In this document: positions 1 to 8,530 of the stretch, piece after piece
How positions within the stretch are numbered: position 1 is the first letter of the stretch
Layout: every line of letters begins with the position of its first letter
NCBI GenBank assembly: GCA_050186335.1
Contig: JBFWYO010000042.1
Span: 1-40,881 of the forward strand
Origin: JBFWYO01 sp050186335
GTDB lineage: Bacteria > Pseudomonadota > Alphaproteobacteria > Bin65
Length of the DNA: 40,881 bases
Direction of reading: 5' to 3'
Notes under the pieces: generated by a model
The model's database searches: none
The model's input: only the letters and a program-made list of their open reading frames with translations
Told to the model about the DNA's origin: nothing
Program-made: the position numbers and the translations under genes

Positions 1-1023
1 CGAGGTTTTCTCGATTCCGCCGACGCACCCGAGAATTTGGCCCGGCGTTCCGATATCGACTCTTTTGGCCAGGCCGGACACGCGCTTGTGCACTTCGGTC
101 GCCAGCGGCACGCCGAGCAGCGTGAGATCCTCTTTTCCGCCCGCAAGAATCACATGCCAGATCGGATCGCGCCGGTGCGTAACGGCGGTGACGCGGAACA
201 CGTGATTGCGCCCCACTTCCACGTAACCGTCGGTGAATTCGCCGAACGGCCCTTCCTCTTCGCGGACATGGGCGAGAACCTCGCCCTCGATGACGAATTC
301 GGCATCGGCCGGCACCAGCAGGGGCTGCGTCCTGGCCTTGACCACGCGCAGGGCCTGGTTCTGCCAGGCGCCGGCGACTTCCAGTTCGTCCGCTTCGAAC
401 GGAATCTTCGAGGCCGCGCTCAGCATCACCGAAGGCGGTGCGCCGACGATCACGGCGGTCGGCAGGCCCGCGTTGCGGCGCTCGGCGGCGGCCTGGTATT
501 GGCCGAGATGCTGCGGCGGCATCATGCGCGCGCGCAGTTTATCGCCGCCGACGATCTGGGCGCGGTTGAACGAGGCGTTGTGTACGCCGGTGTCCGGATG
601 GCGCGCGAGAAAAATGCCGGCGGTGACGTAGGCGCCGGCGTCGCGCTCGGAATGCACGACCTGCGGGATCAGCTTGGCGATGTCGATGTCGCGCGTGTGC
701 ACGACCTCCTGGCAGGGCGCGGCGGTAATTTCGTCGAGCGGCAGTTTCCTGCCTTCGCGCGCGACCAAATCCGCGACCAGCGTCGCCGCCTCAAGGCCGA
801 GCGAGGCCGCCAAGGTGCCGCGGCGGCCGAATACGTTGCTGGCGACCCGCGCGGCGCTGCCTTTGACGTGCTCGAACAGCAGCGCGTCGTTCGGGCCTTT
901 CTGCATCTTGCGCATGACCGCGATCAGCTCGTGGGTCGGATCGACCGCGCGCTTTACATGCGCGAGCTCGCCGCGCGCATCCAGCCAGGTCAACAATTCG
1001 CGGAAACTCGTGATCGCCTGCAT
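1..1023 (-). CDS. UbiD-family prenyl-FMN decarboxylase, C-terminus cut by window edge
   Basis: The minus strand reads open from an ATG at 1023 to the window edge: 341 residues, so perhaps 100-170 C-terminal residues are missing. It is a UbiD-type reversible (de)carboxylase that would use prenylated FMN. The family signature EGPFGE lies at about residues 257-262 and supplies the two catalytic glutamates. An N-x-S-F-N-R stretch at 149-154 holds the expected catalytic arginine, and DELEVAGA (about 212-219) matches the metal/phosphate region. The gene is divergent from a GntR-type regulator, with a 19-bp palindrome between them. UbiD homologues act in ubiquinone synthesis but also on many aromatic and heteroaromatic acids. 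The catabolic neighbourhood, and the absence of ubiX or other ubi genes here, favour a catabolic role (inference). Confidence 0.9.
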   Translation of the reverse strand, partial: MQAITSFRELLTWLDARGELAHVKRAVDPTHELIAVMRKMQKGPNDALLFEHVKGSAARVASNVFGRRGTLAASLGLEAATLVADLVAREGRKLPLDEITAAPCQEVVHTRDIDIAKLIPQVVHSERDAGAYVTAGIFLARHPDTGVHNASFNRAQIVGGDKLRARMMPPQHLGQYQAAAERRNAGLPTAVIVGAPPSVMLSAASKIPFEADELEVAGAWQNQALRVVKARTQPLLVPADAEFVIEGEVLAHVREEEGPFGEFTDGYVEVGRNHVFRVTAVTHRRDPIWHVILAGGKEDLTLLGVPLATEVHKRVSGLAKRVDIGTPGQILGCVGGIEKTS

Positions 1024-1104
1024 GGACCCAGCCCCTTTAGGACAGCAGATAGTCTCGCATGTCCGCCTCGCCTGTTGACCGGCGGTCGAAGGCAGATTAG
1101 CATC

Positions 1105-1123
1105 TTTGTATACCGTATACAAA
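1105..1123. promoter_or_regulatory. 19-bp perfect palindrome, likely GntR operator
   Basis: TTTGTATAC-C-GTATACAAA is a perfect inverted repeat with a single central base. It ends 10 bp before the ATG of the GntR/FCD regulator and lies about 80 bp upstream of the divergent UbiD-like gene. FadR/FCD-subfamily GntR proteins typically bind short palindromes with GT and AC pairs around a small centre, which this matches. Its position suggests autoregulation and possibly control of the divergent gene; the target assignment is inference. Confidence 0.7.
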
Positions 1124-1133
1124 CATCAGCACG

Positions 1134-1808
1134 ATGGCTTCGTCCAACGACCAATCGACCGCCTGGCATACCCTCGCCCGCCCCTCGCCGCTGCGCGAGC
1201 GGGTCTACGAGGCGTTGCGGGCGGAACTGCGCGCCGGGCGATTCGCCCGCGGCGAACGGCTGCGCGAAGAGGACATCGCGCGGCAATTGGGCGTCTCGCG
1301 CACGCCGGTGCGCGAAGCGCTGGTGCAACTGTACCGCGACGGACTGTTGAGCGAAGCCGGCCGCGGCTTCATGCTGGCCGATCTGACCGCGACCGACATC
1401 GCCGAAATTCTCGAGCTGCGCCTGCTGCTCGAACCCGCCGCCGCGCGCCACGCCGCCGAGCACGCGCCGCCGGAAGAGGTTGCCCGACTGCGCCACTGCC
1501 TGTCGCGCGAGCAGGCCACCGCGCACCTGCCGGACGCGGCGGCGTTCATCGCCGCGAACGCGGATTTTCGCCTGGCGTTCGTCGACATGTGCGGCAATGC
1601 GCGGCTGATCCGATCGATTCGGCTTTACGACGATCAGATCGATTCGATCCGGCGGTTGACCTTGGCGCCGATCCCCAATCGACGGTTCACCGTTTCGCTG
1701 CACGAAAAACTTCTGTCGGCGATCGAAGCGCGCAACGCCGATGCAGCCGAGCAGGCGATGCGCGCGCTCATCAAGGGCATCGGCGACTATACGCAGGCGT
1801 CGCCTTGA
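1134..1808 (+). CDS. GntR-family transcriptional regulator (FCD subfamily)
   Basis: This 224-residue regulator has an N-terminal winged helix-turn-helix (about residues 20-85), including the GntR hallmark LGVSRTPVREAL, and a C-terminal all-helical FCD ligand-binding domain (about 90-220) of the FadR type. FCD domains bind small organic acids, usually through a metal-binding His/Asp set. The ATG sits just downstream of a 19-bp palindrome, so autoregulation is likely. Its stop overlaps the TTG start of hyuA (TTGA), so the regulator appears to be the first gene of the hyuA-hyuB-dctPQM operon and would sense the substrate of that pathway. The ligand is unknown. Confidence 0.92.
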   Translation: MASSNDQSTAWHTLARPSPLRERVYEALRAELRAGRFARGERLREEDIARQLGVSRTPVREALVQLYRDGLLSEAGRGFMLADLTATDIAEILELRLLLEPAAARHAAEHAPPEEVARLRHCLSREQATAHLPDAAAFIAANADFRLAFVDMCGNARLIRSIRLYDDQIDSIRRLTLAPIPNRRFTVSLHEKLLSAIEARNADAAEQAMRALIKGIGDYTQASP

Positions 1809-3913
1809 CCGCGCATCCGGCATCCGCGGCCGCGCGCATCGGCGCGGATATCGGCGGCACGTTCACCGACGTGGTGATCGAATGGGGCCAGCTTCGCTGT
1901 TCGGCGAAACTCCTGACCACGCCGAAAGCGCCGGAACAGGCCGTGCTGCGCGGCATCGAGATGGTCCTGAACAAGTCCGGCCTGCGCCCGGCCGACGTGG
2001 CCTTGATCATCCACGGCAACACGTTGGTCACCAATGCGCTGATCGAGCGTAAGGGTGCCATGACCGCGTTCGTCACCACCGAAGGCTACCGCGACACGCT
2101 GGAAATGGGCACCGAGAGCCGGTTCGACCAGTATGACCTGGCGATCGAGAAGCCGCTGCCGTGGATTCCGCGCCGCCTGCGCTTCACCGTGCCCGAACGC
2201 GTGAGCGCCGCGGGCGACATATTGCTGCCGTTCGACGCGGCGGCGGCGCGGCGGGTGGCCGACCGATTGGCGGCGCAGCGGATCGAAAGCGTCGCCATCG
2301 GCTTCATCAACAGCTTCGCCAACCCGGCGCACGAGCGGCGCATGGCCGAACTGGTGCGCGCGGCACTGCCCGCCGCCGCGATCAGCCTTTCGTCCGACGT
2401 GTCGCCGGAAATCCGCGAGTACGAGCGGTTCTCGACCACCGCCGCCAACGCGCTCGTACAGCCGCTGATCGCGCGCTACCTGACGCGGCTCGAAGGCGAC
2501 ATGCGCGCCGCCGGATTTGCCTGCCCGCTGTTCCTCATGCTGTCCGGCGGCGGCATCGCCGATCTCGACACCGCCCGCCGCTACCCGATCCGGCTGCTCG
2601 AATCCGGCCCGGCCGGCGGCGTCATGCTGGCCGCGCACATCGCGCGCCAGTGCAAGCTCGACAAAGTCCTGTCGTTCGACATGGGCGGCACGACCGCGAA
2701 GATCTGCCTGCTCGACGACGCCCAACCGCAGACCACGCGCAGCTTCGAAGTGGCGCGCATGTACCGCTTCACGCCGGGCAGCGGACTGCCGGTCAAGGTG
2801 CCGACGGTGGAGATGGTCGAGATCGGCGCCGGCGGCGGCTCGATCGCGCACATCGATGCGCTCGGCCGCATCCAGGTCGGCCCCGAAAGCGCCGGCGCCG
2901 AACCGGGTCCGGCCTGCTACGGACGCGGCGGCGCGCGCCCCGCAGTGACCGACGCGAACGTCGTGCTCGGCCGCATCGATCCCGCGGAATTTGCCGGCGG
3001 GCGCATGACGCTCGATGCCGATGCCGCGCGCACGGCGCTGATGCGCGAGGTCGGCGCGGCGCTCGGCGCATCGCCCGCGCTGGCGGCGCTCGGCGTCATC
3101 GAAATCGTCGACGAAAACATGGCCAACGCGGCGCGCCAGCACGCCGTCGAATCGGGCAAATCGCTGCACGACCGCACGATGATCGCGTTCGGCGGCTGCG
3201 CGCCGCTGCACGCCGCGCGCATCGCCGACAAACTGGACATCGACCGCGTCATCGTGCCGACCGCGGCCGGCGTGGGCTCGGCGGTCGGCTTCCTGCGCGC
3301 GCCGGTGTCGTACGACGTCTCGCGCAGCGTGTATGCCCGCCTTCGCAGCTTCGCGCCCGAACGGATCAATGCCGCGTTCGAGGCGATGCGCGCCGAGGCC
3401 GCCGCCATCGTCGGGCGCGCGGCACCCGGCGTGCCCGCCGGCGAGCGACGCCTTGGCTACATGCGATATGTCGGCCAGGGCCATGAAATTGCCGTCGAAA
3501 TACCGGCCCGGCCGCTGACCGCCGACGATGCGCCGGTGCTGCGCGCGGCCTACGACGATGCGTATCGCGCCATGTACGGGCGCCTGATCGACGGCGTCGA
3601 CGTGGAGATCGTCGCCTGGTCGCTGTCGATCGCAACGCCCCCGGCGGCGGCCGAGACCGAACGCAACACGGCCGCGCAGCCGACAGCGAGCAAACGAATT
3701 CGTGCGATCGTCGACGCGGCCAGCGGCGCGACGCTCGACGCCCAGGTCTTCGTGCGCGGCGATCTTGCCGCCGGCGCCGTGGTGTCCGGGCCGGCCGTGA
3801 TCGTCGAGGACGAAACCTCGACCATCGTGCCGGCGCATTTCACCGCACGCATCAATTCGTTCGGCTACATCGTGCTGGAGCGCTCGCGCGCGGCGGCAAG
3901 GCGGGCGGCATGA
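1805..3913 (+). CDS. hyuA: Hydantoinase A / 5-oxoprolinase-type ATPase subunit
   Basis: The protein has 702 residues, the usual size for HyuA. It carries the acetate-kinase/Hsp70/actin-type nucleotide-binding motifs GADIGGTFTDVV near residue 13 and FDMGGTTAK mid-protein. HyuA pairs with HyuB in ATP-dependent cleavage of N-methylhydantoins or 5-oxoproline, and related pairs are carboxylases for acetone or acetophenone. I place the start at TTG 1805 because it overlaps the gntR stop as TTGA and leaves a natural N-terminus ahead of the first motif; the frame stays open upstream without a better start. It overlaps hyuB by four bases (ATGA). The substrate cannot be read from sequence; clustering with a TRAP transporter suggests a carboxylated compound. 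Confidence 0.9.
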   Translation: MTAHPASAAARIGADIGGTFTDVVIEWGQLRCSAKLLTTPKAPEQAVLRGIEMVLNKSGLRPADVALIIHGNTLVTNALIERKGAMTAFVTTEGYRDTLEMGTESRFDQYDLAIEKPLPWIPRRLRFTVPERVSAAGDILLPFDAAAARRVADRLAAQRIESVAIGFINSFANPAHERRMAELVRAALPAAAISLSSDVSPEIREYERFSTTAANALVQPLIARYLTRLEGDMRAAGFACPLFLMLSGGGIADLDTARRYPIRLLESGPAGGVMLAAHIARQCKLDKVLSFDMGGTTAKICLLDDAQPQTTRSFEVARMYRFTPGSGLPVKVPTVEMVEIGAGGGSIAHIDALGRIQVGPESAGAEPGPACYGRGGARPAVTDANVVLGRIDPAEFAGGRMTLDADAARTALMREVGAALGASPALAALGVIEIVDENMANAARQHAVESGKSLHDRTMIAFGGCAPLHAARIADKLDIDRVIVPTAAGVGSAVGFLRAPVSYDVSRSVYARLRSFAPERINAAFEAMRAEAAAIVGRAAPGVPAGERRLGYMRYVGQGHEIAVEIPARPLTADDAPVLRAAYDDAYRAMYGRLIDGVDVEIVAWSLSIATPPAAAETERNTAAQPTASKRIRAIVDAASGATLDAQVFVRGDLAAGAVVSGPAVIVEDETSTIVPAHFTARINSFGYIVLERSRAAARRAA

Positions 3914-5649
3914 GCCAGGCAGCGCTCTCGGACATCCGCCGGCAGGTCATGTGGAACCGTCTGCTCGCCGTGGTCGAGGAGCAGGCGCGCATGCTGATCA
4001 AAACCGCGTTCAGCGCCACCGTGCGCGAAGCCGGCGATCTGTCGGCCGGCCTGTTCGACGACCAGGGCCGCATGATCGCCCAGGCGGTGACCGGCACGCC
4101 CGGCCATGTCAATTCCATGGCCGAATGCGTGCCGCATTTCCTCAGGCGCTTTCCGGCCGCGCGGCTCAAGCCGGGCGATCATTTCATCACCAACGATCCG
4201 TGGCTGGCGTCCGGCCATCTGCACGACGTGACCGTGGTCTCGCCGGTGTTTCGCGGCGAGCGGCCGATCGGCTATTTCGCCTGCACGTGTCATCAGGTCG
4301 ATATCGGCGGGCTCGGCCAGGGGCCGGACGGGCGTTCGGTCTACGAAGAGGGTCTGTTCATCCCGCCGATGTATCTGGCGCGCGATGGCGTTCCGAACGC
4401 GGATCTGTTCGAGATCGTGCGCGGCAACGTGCGCCAGCCGGACCAAGTCGAAGGCGATATTCTATCGTACATGACCGCCAACGAAGCCAGCGGCCGACGC
4501 CTGCTGCGCATGCTGGACGAGTTCGGCCAGGACGATCTGGATGCGCTGAGCGATTTCATCCGCACGCGCTCGCGCGACGCGACGCTTGCGGAAATCGCCA
4601 AGCTGAAACCGGGCGTCTATCGCAACGAGATCGTCATCGACGGGTACGACACGCCGGTCAAGCTGGTCGCCGGCGTCGAAGTCGGCACCGCCGGGATTCA
4701 TGTCGACTATACCGGCAGCGACAACGCCAGCCCGTTCGGCATCAACGTGGTGCTGAACTACTGCAAGGCCTATTCGTCGTTCGGCGTGCGCTGCGCGGTG
4801 GCGCCGCACGTGCCGAACAACGCCGGCTCGCTCGGGCCGATCACGATTTCGGCACCGCCGGGCTCGATCGTCAACGTCGAGCGGCCGTGGCCGGTCTCGG
4901 CACGGCACATCATCGGCGCGTTCCTGCCGGATTTGATTCTCGGCTGCCTGGCGCAGGCGATTCCGGAGCGCGTGCCGGCCGAAGGCTCGGCCTCGGTCTG
5001 GGGTGCGCAATTGCGCGGCGGGCCGACGATTGCCGCGCAGGCGGGCTATCGCAGCAACCGCGCACTGAATCCGTTCGACCTGATCTTCTTCAACAGCGGC
5101 GGATCGGGCGCTCGACCCGATAAAGACGGCATGTCGGCGACGGCGTTTCCGAGCGGCGTGCGCGCGCTGCCGAGCGAGATCATCGAAACCATCGGACCGG
5201 TGGTGATCTGGAAGAAGGAACTGCGCCCGGATTCGGGCGGCGCCGGCCGACACCGCGGCGGCTTGGGCCAGATCGTCGAGGTCGGCACGATAGACGGGCA
5301 GCCGATGGCGGTGTTCGCCATGTATGATCGGGTCAAGAGCGGCGCGCGCGGCCGCGCGGGCGGCGGCGACGGGACCGCGGGCCGCGTGGCACTGGCCTCG
5401 GGAACGGGCTTGCGCGCGATGGGCCTGCAGATGATTCCGGCGCACGACCGATTGCGGCTGGAACTGCCGGGCGGCGGCGGCTTTGGGCCCGCGCAGGCGC
5501 GCGATCCCGCTAAAGTCGCCCAGGACGTGGGGGATGAGCTGGTTTCGGCCGATCAGGCCAAAGCGATTTACCGCGTGGCGCTCGCGGCGGACGGCACGCT
5601 CGATGTCGCCGCCACGGACGCCCTGCGGGCGAATGGTACGAATGGGTAA
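3910..5649 (+). CDS. hyuB: Hydantoinase B / 5-oxoprolinase-type subunit
   Basis: This 579-residue HyuB-family subunit contains the recognisable block GHVNSMAECVPHF, the segment ITNDPWLASGHLHD, and a C-terminal glycine-rich block (LPGGGGFGP). It forms the second half of the HyuAB enzyme with the preceding gene and is translationally coupled to it (ATGA overlap at 3910-3913). The metal-ligand-like His and Asp residues in the N-terminal third are characteristic of the family. About 36 bp separate it from dctP, which has its own strong ribosome binding site, consistent with one operon and higher expression of the binding protein. Confidence 0.92.
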   Translation: MSQAALSDIRRQVMWNRLLAVVEEQARMLIKTAFSATVREAGDLSAGLFDDQGRMIAQAVTGTPGHVNSMAECVPHFLRRFPAARLKPGDHFITNDPWLASGHLHDVTVVSPVFRGERPIGYFACTCHQVDIGGLGQGPDGRSVYEEGLFIPPMYLARDGVPNADLFEIVRGNVRQPDQVEGDILSYMTANEASGRRLLRMLDEFGQDDLDALSDFIRTRSRDATLAEIAKLKPGVYRNEIVIDGYDTPVKLVAGVEVGTAGIHVDYTGSDNASPFGINVVLNYCKAYSSFGVRCAVAPHVPNNAGSLGPITISAPPGSIVNVERPWPVSARHIIGAFLPDLILGCLAQAIPERVPAEGSASVWGAQLRGGPTIAAQAGYRSNRALNPFDLIFFNSGGSGARPDKDGMSATAFPSGVRALPSEIIETIGPVVIWKKELRPDSGGAGRHRGGLGQIVEVGTIDGQPMAVFAMYDRVKSGARGRAGGGDGTAGRVALASGTGLRAMGLQMIPAHDRLRLELPGGGGFGPAQARDPAKVAQDVGDELVSADQAKAIYRVALAADGTLDVAATDALRANGTNG

Positions 5650-5685
5650 TCGACGCTACACTTTTGCAACATCAGGAGGGCGACC

Positions 5686-6681
5686 ATGACCAAACCAAGC
5701 CTTAGCCGACGTATCGTGCTGGCCGGCGCCGCAAGCGCGGCGATCCTCGGCCTGAGTGCCGCGGCACACGCGGAAACCAAATGGGACCTGCCGGTCGCGT
5801 GGCCGCCGGGCAATTTCCACACCAAGAACGCCGTCGCGTTCGCCGCTGCGGTCGGCAAGGCGACCAACGGCGAGCTCAAGATCACCGTGCATCCGGGCGG
5901 CGCGCTCGGCCTCAAGGGGCCGGAGACGCTGCGCGCCGTGCGCGACGGCATCGTGTCGATCGCCGAGATGAACGCGCCGCAGCAGGTGGGCGATGCGCCG
6001 TACTTCGGCATCGAAGCGCTGCCGTTCGTGATCGACGATTACAAGCAGCTGCGCGAACTGCACAATAAAATCCGGCCCGAGTACGACAAGATCGCGGCGC
6101 AGTTCAAACAGAAAATCCTCTACATGACGCCCTGGCCGACGCAGTACATCTACAGCAAGGTCAAGATCGCGAGCCTCGCGGATCTCAAGGGCATCAAGAT
6201 CCGGACTACCGACAAGAACGCCTCCAGCATGGCGACCAGCCTGGGCATGGTACCGGTGCAGATGCCGTTCGCCGACGTCGTGCCCTCGCTCGCCTCGGGC
6301 GCCTTGGGTGCGGTGACCACCTCGGCCACATCGGGCGTCGACGGCAAGTTCTGGGAATTCCTCAAGCACATGCTGGCGACCAATCATCTGTGGTCGTCGA
6401 ACATGGTGACGGTCAATCTGGATGCCTTCAACAAGCTGCCGCCGGCCCAACGCGCCGCGCTCGAGAAGGTCGGCAAGGATCTCGAGCCGACGTTCTGGCA
6501 AGCCAGCGCCGCGGAAGACACCAAGAACCGCAAGATCCTCGCCGAAAAGGGCATGGTGATCACCGAACTGACGCCGGCGATGAAAGCCGAGATGAAGAAG
6601 CTGACCGCGTCCGTGACCGACGATTTCATCAAGCAGGTCGGCGGCACGTCGGCGGCAATTCTCGCGCCGTTCCGTAAGTAA
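5686..6681 (+). CDS. dctP: TRAP transporter periplasmic solute-binding protein, DctP family
   Basis: A 331-residue secreted binding protein. The N-terminus has a twin-arginine-like SRRIVLAG stretch, a hydrophobic core and a likely cleavage after AHA (about residue 26). The mature part has the DctP/DctP-like pattern, with the conserved IKIRTTDKN region where the family places the arginine that binds a substrate carboxylate. A clear AGGAGG ribosome binding site precedes the ATG. The dctQ and dctM genes follow immediately, giving a complete tripartite TRAP system. Position behind hyuAB makes the HyuAB substrate or a precursor the likely cargo (inference). Confidence 0.93.
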   Translation: MTKPSLSRRIVLAGAASAAILGLSAAAHAETKWDLPVAWPPGNFHTKNAVAFAAAVGKATNGELKITVHPGGALGLKGPETLRAVRDGIVSIAEMNAPQQVGDAPYFGIEALPFVIDDYKQLRELHNKIRPEYDKIAAQFKQKILYMTPWPTQYIYSKVKIASLADLKGIKIRTTDKNASSMATSLGMVPVQMPFADVVPSLASGALGAVTTSATSGVDGKFWEFLKHMLATNHLWSSNMVTVNLDAFNKLPPAQRAALEKVGKDLEPTFWQASAAEDTKNRKILAEKGMVITELTPAMKAEMKKLTASVTDDFIKQVGGTSAAILAPFRK

Positions 6682-6689
6682 TCGCCGGC

Positions 6690-7232
6690 ATGCGAACGCT
6701 GATGCGCGCGACGATCGCTCTGATCGACGGTTTATCCAAGGCCGGAGCGGTCGTCGCCGCATGCCTGTTGCTGCTTTTGCTCGTGGTATTGAGCCTCGAG
6801 CTGGTCATGCGTGGCGTCTTCAGCATTTCGATCTCGTTCGCCTGGGAATATGCCGGATATGCGCTTGGCACCATGCTGTTCACCGGCGCTGCGTACACGT
6901 TGCGCAGCGGCACACACATCCGCGTCTCGTTCCTGCTGAACATGAAGGCCCGCGGGTTCGGTCGCGCGCTGGATTTCTGCGGCACGCTGTTCGGCCTGGC
7001 GTGCACGATCTATCTGGCCTACGCGATGGTATTGCTGACGGTTAAATCCGGCATCGGCAACAGCGTCTCGTCGCTGCCGAGCCAGACGCCGATGGTGATC
7101 CCGCAGACCTTGGTGGCCGCCGGCGCCGTGCTGCTGGCATTGCAGATGTTTGCAAGGCTGCTGCGGTTTTTCCTGGGCCAGCCGCCCGACGTCAAGCTGG
7201 GTACCGATACCGCCTTCGGCATCGAAGGATGA
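6690..7232 (+). CDS. dctQ: TRAP transporter small membrane subunit, DctQ family
   Basis: The 180-residue protein shows four hydrophobic segments (roughly residues 15-40, 50-72, 90-115 and 130-155), the layout of the small TRAP membrane subunit. A glutamate in the second segment (AWEYAGYALG) is typical of the family. It lies 8 bp after dctP and overlaps dctM by four bases (ATGA at 7229-7232), so translation is coupled. It would assemble with DctM in the inner membrane for sodium-driven solute uptake. Confidence 0.92.
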   Translation: MRTLMRATIALIDGLSKAGAVVAACLLLLLLVVLSLELVMRGVFSISISFAWEYAGYALGTMLFTGAAYTLRSGTHIRVSFLLNMKARGFGRALDFCGTLFGLACTIYLAYAMVLLTVKSGIGNSVSSLPSQTPMVIPQTLVAAGAVLLALQMFARLLRFFLGQPPDVKLGTDTAFGIEG

Positions 7233-8530
7233 CCGAAGTCGCCGTGATCCTCATCGTGTTGCTGGCGGTCATTCTCGGCGCCGGCATCTGGATCGGTTTG
7301 GCGCTGATGGCGACCGGCGGCATCGCGCTGATGATATTCCGTTCGATGCCGGTCGAGGCCTTGCTCGGCCAGATCGTCTGGAACACGGTTACGCTCTCCG
7401 AACTGGTTTCGCTGCCGCTGTTCGTGCTGATGGCGGAAATCCTGTTCCGCACCAAGCTCGCGGCCTCGATGTTCGACGGCTTGGCGCCCTGGACCTCGCG
7501 CCTGCCCGGCCGCCTGCTGCATATCAACGTGCTGGCGTGCACGCTGTTCGCCGCCGTATCCGGCTCGTCGGCCGCGACCGCGGCCACGGTCGGCCGCATC
7601 ACGCTCGAAGAGTTGGAGAAGCGCGGCTACGACCGCAAACTCTCGATCGGCTCGCTGGCCGGCGCCGGTACGCTCGGCTTCCTGATCCCGCCGAGCATCG
7701 TGATGATCGTCTACGGCGTGCTGTCGAACACGTCGATCCTGAAACTGTTCATCGCCGGCGTGCTGCCCGGCCTCATGCTGGCCATGCTGTTCATCGGCTG
7801 GATCATGCTGCGCGCGAAACTCGACCCCAGCGTCGCCCCGCTCGCGGAAGGCCGCGTCGGCTGGCGCGAACGGTTTCGCTCGCTGCCGAAGCTGCTGCCG
7901 GTGCTGCTGCTGATCGGCGCCATCATCGGCTCGATGTATGCCGGCTGGGCCAGCCCGAACGAAGCGGCGATCATCGGCGTGCTCGGCTCGTTGATCATCG
8001 CGGCGACCCAGCGCACCTTGACGCGCCGGCATTTCTTCGACGCGCTGATGGGCACCACGATGATCACCTGCATGATCGGGCTGATCCTGGCCGGCGCCGC
8101 TTTCCTATCTTCCGCCGTCGGTTTTCTCGGCATCGCCAACCAGGTCGCCGCGGGCATCAACGGACTCGGGCTCGGCAAGTTCGGCCTAGTGCTGCTGCTG
8201 CTGCTGATCTACGGCATCCTCGGATGCTTTCTCGACGGCATCTCATGCATCGTGATGACCATCCCGATCACGCTGCCGCTGATCACCGCGGCCGGGTTCG
8301 ACCCGATCTGGTTCGGTATTTTCCTGGTCGTCACGGTCGAGATGGCGCAGGTGACGCCGCCGGTCGGCTTCAACCTTTATGTCTTGCAGGGACTGAGCGG
8401 CGAATCGATGGGCACCGTCGCCAAGGCGGCGCTGCCGTTCTTTTTTATCATGGTGGTATTCGCGATCCTGCTCGCGGTGTTCCCGGGCCTGGTCATGTGG
8501 GTTCCGAACAACATCACGTTGCGCGGCTGA
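7229..8530 (+). CDS. dctM: TRAP transporter large permease, DctM family
   Basis: This 433-residue, highly hydrophobic protein has the DctM signature regions: FAAVSGSSAATAATVG near residue 110, FLIPPSIVMIVYG near 150, and TPPVGFNLYVLQG near 380. It is the ion-coupled transport subunit of the TRAP system. Its stop codon ends at 8530, and the convergent MFS gene's stop begins at 8531, so no untranslated DNA is left for a terminator between the two operons. Confidence 0.93.
   Translation: MTEVAVILIVLLAVILGAGIWIGLALMATGGIALMIFRSMPVEALLGQIVWNTVTLSELVSLPLFVLMAEILFRTKLAASMFDGLAPWTSRLPGRLLHINVLACTLFAAVSGSSAATAATVGRITLEELEKRGYDRKLSIGSLAGAGTLGFLIPPSIVMIVYGVLSNTSILKLFIAGVLPGLMLAMLFIGWIMLRAKLDPSVAPLAEGRVGWRERFRSLPKLLPVLLLIGAIIGSMYAGWASPNEAAIIGVLGSLIIAATQRTLTRRHFFDALMGTTMITCMIGLILAGAAFLSSAVGFLGIANQVAAGINGLGLGKFGLVLLLLLIYGILGCFLDGISCIVMTIPITLPLITAAGFDPIWFGIFLVVTVEMAQVTPPVGFNLYVLQGLSGESMGTVAKAALPFFFIMVVFAILLAVFPGLVMWVPNNITLRG

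Noticed and set aside
37..1350. 437-codon open frame on the plus strand
   Set aside because: Lies opposite the UbiD-like gene, whose minus-strand translation has the EGPFGE catalytic signature; it also overlaps the GntR gene out of frame.
1787..3838. 683-codon open frame on the minus strand
   Set aside because: It is antisense to hyuA along its entire length, and its translation is rich in Arg, His, Gly and Ala with no family-like motif; typical shadow of GC-rich coding DNA.
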